Positions 56,101-62,100 of a stretch of DNA of 64,000 nt are shown here, piece by piece. The notes beneath the pieces are model-generated. The model saw only the letters and a program-made list of their open reading frames with translations. It was not told the origin of the DNA and searched no databases. Every line of letters starts with the position of its first letter. Position 1 is the first letter of the stretch. Source of the stretch: Epiperipatus broadwayi (taxonomy: Eukaryota > Onychophora > Udeonychophora > Euonychophora > Peripatidae); the NCBI GenBank assembly GCA_028023455.1, contig JAQFVV010006342.1, positions 2,375,001-2,439,000 on the forward strand. The letters are read 5' to 3'. The translations under genes and the position numbers were made by a program.

Positions 56101-59100
56101 AAATTTAAAACTCTCCTGAAATTTGAAAAGTGTAATTGAAGCTCTGATGATGACTATAGGACAGTCTTAGTGTGATATAAATAAAGAGTATTGATAAAGT
56201 ATTTAAGAAAGGTGTAAATGGTATGATATGTTAAAGTAGAAATCAATACATAGGAAAAAGAAAAAGTAGAAAATTTTATGTAAACTTTTTTTTTTAGCTG
56301 AGTATGACAGGGTAAATTAAAACTATTTTGACACAATTGTCTTTTCTGATAATACCAAAGAAACTGAAGTCTCTATATCTGCCAAAGGAGTGGTAATAAG
56401 TTTCATTATTAAAATGTTTAGGAAATTATTTTTAAAGTTTACTGCATTGGAAAATTGCAAAAGTTGTTATTGTCATGCATTAGATGCAGATGTGTGGACA
56501 GCAAATGAGGCAATTCAAGGAGAAATGGAATGGTCATGTTTTAATATGAGATATGCAAAAAACAAAATGAAAATGTCTTGGTAGGTTGCAGTTTATGGAT
56601 AATAAAAGAATAGCTAAAATAGTATTTAATTGGGTTATGAATAAAGGATAGGCAGATGGGTGAAAAAGGTAGTATGGTATGCAGAAGATTTGGATAAAGA
56701 ATTTATGTCAGTATACTTATGCAAAAAAGGTGAGATGATTGGGTTAAGAGAATTGGTGGATGTTATAGTGGCAAGGAATGGGATAGAATAGATGCATTTA
56801 ATAATAAATAAGGAGTTAGAGAGACAGAGAACTAGTATGGAGAGTAAAAAGAATTTAAATATATATAGAGAAGTAGATAGATTCCTGGGTGTGAGTTAAT
56901 TTATGATAATAGCCAGGAAAGTAGTTTACTGTTTAAGGCTCGACCAAGATCATTAGCAACAAGCGGAATATATACATAAATGGAAAAATATGGGTGACTT
57001 AGTCTGAAAGTTATCTAAGGAAGGCATAGAAATATTAGGCATCTGTTAATTGAATGTAATTCCCTATAAACAGAAAGGGCACAAATAATGAAACTGTGGG
57101 AGAATAAATATAGACAAAGTGATTATACAGAAAGTGGATTTTTGGTTTTTATGCTGGGTTTAAGAAAAGATAAGGGGAATTTAGATATAAAGGCCATGGA
57201 ATTGACAAAGATTATGTTATTAATAATTATGCGCTAAAACGCTCGTTAAAGAAGTTATATATATTATTAAATTTATTTAAAACTTAGCACTTTCAAAGCT
57301 CTATGGCAATGGGATGGAGCAGGATAGAGAAGAATAGGGGAAAACTTAGGGTGAAGAATGGAAAGAAAAGATATAGTGGCTAACAGGTTTCTCTGGGCAT
57401 AGTAGCTAAGAGATTACTGACTTTGTATAAAAAGAAGTCACAGTGCATTAAATTACCTAAAATATAACATGTTGAAGATGTAATTAAATATAAAATTTAT
57501 ATTTTTTGGTTTTTATTTACAATTTTTTTTATTTTTTTGAAAAGAGTAACATAATAGATTTAATATTTTGTGAAGTTTGTTTTAACAAGTACAGAAAACT
57601 CTAAATTTTTTTACAATGACATACCAGTGCATACCCACTGAATATCATCCCTGGGTACACATATGGAAGCCCTATGGGAAGTAGCTTGTTGAGAGTATCC
57701 TGTATTTTATCACATATGTGGAGTGTGAATGTGTTTTTTATAAGCAGATTAGGCATCTTCATTCATTCATATATTTCATTCCACTACTATATATATATAT
57801 ATATTTAGTAATTTCCCCATCGTACTACAATCACAATGTCTTGGATATGCAGATGCAAAACTGCCATCTATTCTCATATATAAATTTACTTCAACTTGTT
57901 CCTTTAAAACTCTTTGTATACCAAAATGAGGTTTTCATAAAGATGACAATAAAATCAAATCTGGAATAAAAAGAGTTTTTGTGAATATTTTCCCACAATT
58001 TAATTAGAAGTAATAACTTTTCTATTCTCTTTTATTCTCACATGCTTATCTACCTAATGTTACACAGTAAAAATTAAATTTTAGACACAAATTATCCATT
58101 TTAAAATAAAATTAGACCAGTGTTTCTAAAATGAACTTATATTAACAAATATGGCACCCTCTATTCTTTTTGTATTAATGATGTTACTGTTTTTCATTAT
58201 ATTTTTAATCCACCAGGAATTACCTAACATAAATGATTCTAAGAAACATTGGTATATGCATAAGAAAGGTCTTATTTCAGTTGCAGCTGGTGTTCCTTGC
58301 TGTTACTTCTGATGAAAACTTTTAGCAACACTACTTAATAAAAACGTTTTTTTTTTAAATGCTGATTGATACATTTGCATTCCATTAAATTATTTAAATT
58401 TATTACAAAAATGTCAAATTTGTTGCATATACAACTATGACACCATTTTTATCTCAGAAATATACTTTCAATTCTAATTAAAGATGAATATATTAACTAT
58501 TATTAAACACAATCAATTAATCGACTCCTTTTTTTCCATGTGCAACTTTCATTTCATCACATAAATAAAGACGTGAAAAAAACAAATAACCTACAAGACA
58601 AATTTCACGCAGAACTGTCACTTATCAGTTGTTTGCTTTTTTCAGATTCATGTGATTCAAAGACATGGGGTGAAAGAAACATTAGAAATATATTCCGATT
58701 TTTTTCAATATATGACTTGCAGCAGTAAGAAAAAGAATACACACAGACCCAGACTATTCTTATTGATCTCATCATTTTACTTTATCTTATTTGTGCACAG
58801 GCAATAACATTTATGCTTTCCATTTTAAAATTATTTTACTATACACATACACACATGTGTGTGTACCTTTGTGAGTGTTTGTAAACAAAATATTGGATAG
58901 TCACACATGACTTTATATAGATATGATTAACTCAAATTAGGATCAGAAGTATAGTGTAATAAATAAAATATTAGACAATAAAATACATTATTTTAAGATT
59001 AAAAGCAAATAATAAATATTTGAACTAATTAACTTTTTTAAATGACATTACCTATGATAGTACAATAAACTTACCACAGCCATATTCATCAGCACCATCT

Positions 59101-62100
59101 GAACACTCTTCAACAAAATTACAACGCTTAATTTCATCAATGCAAGTGTTATCAGCTGCACAATAAAATTCTTTTGGTTGACAATACAAAGGTGTTGGTA
59201 AAGTGCTTGTATAGGTTGTAGTTGCACGGTGATAAGGTAAGCTTTGAGAAGAATAAATGCAATCTGGTGTAAATGATATATCATCTAATGCTATATCTCC
59301 TTTGCTGTCATCACCAACAACACCTTCAAAAATCACTTGAAAGTCATTTGCTTGGCGCAGTGGAAGAGATTGTTTAAGCCAAACATCACCTTGAGAGTCT
59401 TTCATAGACCATACCTTGTGCAAGGGTCCTCCGATTGAAGTTCTTGTATAAACATTTAGAGTATTGACATGTTGGCCAAACATGTGATAATAGAAACGTA
59501 CAAAGCATGAAAATGAAGTATTAGAAAAAACAGGACTAATCAACCAAGCTTTATCCTGGAACCTAGCTTTATCAGATTCAATATATAAATAATAGCCATT
59601 ACTATTTCCAAGAGTGTGATCTCGAGATGGACCCGTATAGTAGGTAGGGGTAGGTCCTTTATATCTAATCCAATCTATATTATCTTCATCTTTACTTTGA
59701 GTTAAATCGCCAAAATTCAATTCAAAATCAAAACGTTTATATTTTTGACATTTATCATTATCTTCATCAGAATTATCACCACAGTTATCTGTTATATCAC
59801 ATATATCATCTGACTCAATACATGCTCTTGTCACAACACACCAGTGATTTGGTAAGGAACATATATCAGTCGGAGGAGGAAAACCACAGTCATTTAAATC
59901 AAAATTATCTATAGCTATAATACCATCATACAATTCAACTTTCATCATTTCAAATGATAACTGGAACTCAGATTTTTGTCTGCCAATACCAACTTTCATT
60001 TTGTACCATTGAGACTTTAAAGTAGTTTCATATATTCGCCAAAGATATGCTATATTCTTATCCAGCAATAATTTGAAGTCAACACTACCAAAATTTTCAC
60101 CATATGCATAGTAATAAAATTCTGCAAAGCAATCGGGTGCGGAATTTTGATAAGTAGGGCTAATAACTTTAGCTATAGAATTTTTCAAGTTATTAGTTCG
60201 ATTGGCTTTGATGTACATAAAATGTCCTGCAGAATCTAAAGTAGCATCAACCGAGGGTGCAAATCCAGTTCCTGCTGCTTCATTTCCAGAACTCACAATC
60301 CAATCTAAATCATCTGGTAGTGCTTCTTTCCAGCCACAATCACCTACTTCAAAATTACAACTTTTTGGACAAAGATGTTCATCAGTTAAATCCTGGCAGT
60401 CAAATTTAAAATCACATTGTACTGAAAGTGGTAAACATCGGTCAATGTCACATTGGTAAGTATTAAGTGGACAGACAGGTGGTGTGGGGATAGATTCATT
60501 TATAGAAATGCATTCAGAGGTGAATGTTATATCATCAATAAGAATGAAACTTGATACTTGGGTTCCAAGTACACCTTCTATAATTATTTGTTGTATGAGA
60601 ATTTGCTCCAAAGGAATAATAACTTTATACCAATTATCACTTGCAAGATTAGTCAATGAAAAAAGTTTAATTAAATTTGACCCTTTTTCAGTTTGTGAAT
60701 ATATATTAATACTTCCAGGATTTTGTCCAAACAAATGGTACCACAAACGTAGGAAACAACCCTTCCCTCCCTGAAATACATGACTCACCAGCTGAGCTTT
60801 ATTTCCAGAGCTAAAGCCTGTAGATGGAGATATATATAAATAATAACCTTTATCAGATCTTGTTGTGTGATCAGTTTGTGGTCCATCAACTGAAAGAATG
60901 CCTTTATTACGTAACCATTTAAAATCAGTTCCTTCAACCACATGACTCCAAGAACATAAGTCTTTGTCAAAAGAGCATTTTGTAAATGTGTAACAGGTCC
61001 AAAGGTCTTCATCAGACAGATCACAACAGTCATAATTCAAATCACACTTATTATCAATGGGAATGCAATGTTTATTTTTACACATGAACTTATTGGCAGG
61101 GCATGTATTATCGAAGTTTTCTTTATAACTGTAGTGGCAATCATCAAAACGAAAGTCATCAACAGCTATATATCCAGACCAGAAGTATGTAGTTTTGGCT
61201 TCAATTATTATCTGAAAGTTACTTGAACAAGGAGGAAGTATTATTATTGCTTTCTGCCATTTCTGATAGTTTTGACTTTTCTGAGACCACAGTTGATTTT
61301 TAGTATGACCAATAAATAAAAAGATGTTAATTTCTTCTGATGAAAGACTTTTCATATTGTACCAAAAAGTAAATGTGCAAAAGGAGCTGGCTGCATTATA
61401 TAAAGGACTTTTCAACCAAGATATTCCTCTATAAGAACTTTTTCCAGAAGACACATAAATGTAATAACCTTGTATGGTAGCTGTAGAATGATCAACACTT
61501 GGTCCTGTTTCATTTGAAGTTGCACCATTCATAATATCCCAATCAAAATCATCACCATAACCATTTTTAACATTTTCCCAAGGTTCAATAATACCTTTAT
61601 CAAAGTTCATTGTAGCAGGACACATTTCTTCATCTGATCCATCTGTACAATCTTCTTTGAAATCACAAAATTGACTTGTTAATAAACAAACACTGTTTCT
61701 ACAGGGTCTTTTTCCTGGTGAACAGTTTGGAGAAGGTGTAGTTATTATTCCAGGAGGGAGAGTTGCACTGTAATCTACTGAACATGAAGGAGTAAATGAA
61801 ATATCATCAATTGCTATATCTCCTTCAATTCCATATCCTCGAACTCCTTCAATAATAACCCTATAAGGCTGATTTGCAATAAGAGGAATTTCAGCTCTTA
61901 ACCACTGGTCGCCTTTGGCAGTTGTTCGATTCCAAATTCTCTGAAGTGGGCCATAAACTTCAAAACGAAGGTAAATGTTTAGAGCTTCAATATTATCTCC
62001 TTTCATATGGTAAAAAAATCTCATTATACATGTTTTTGTAGATGGTCTAAAAACAGGACTACTTAACCGTGCTGTGTCATTGTATAAATGTCCAGACACC

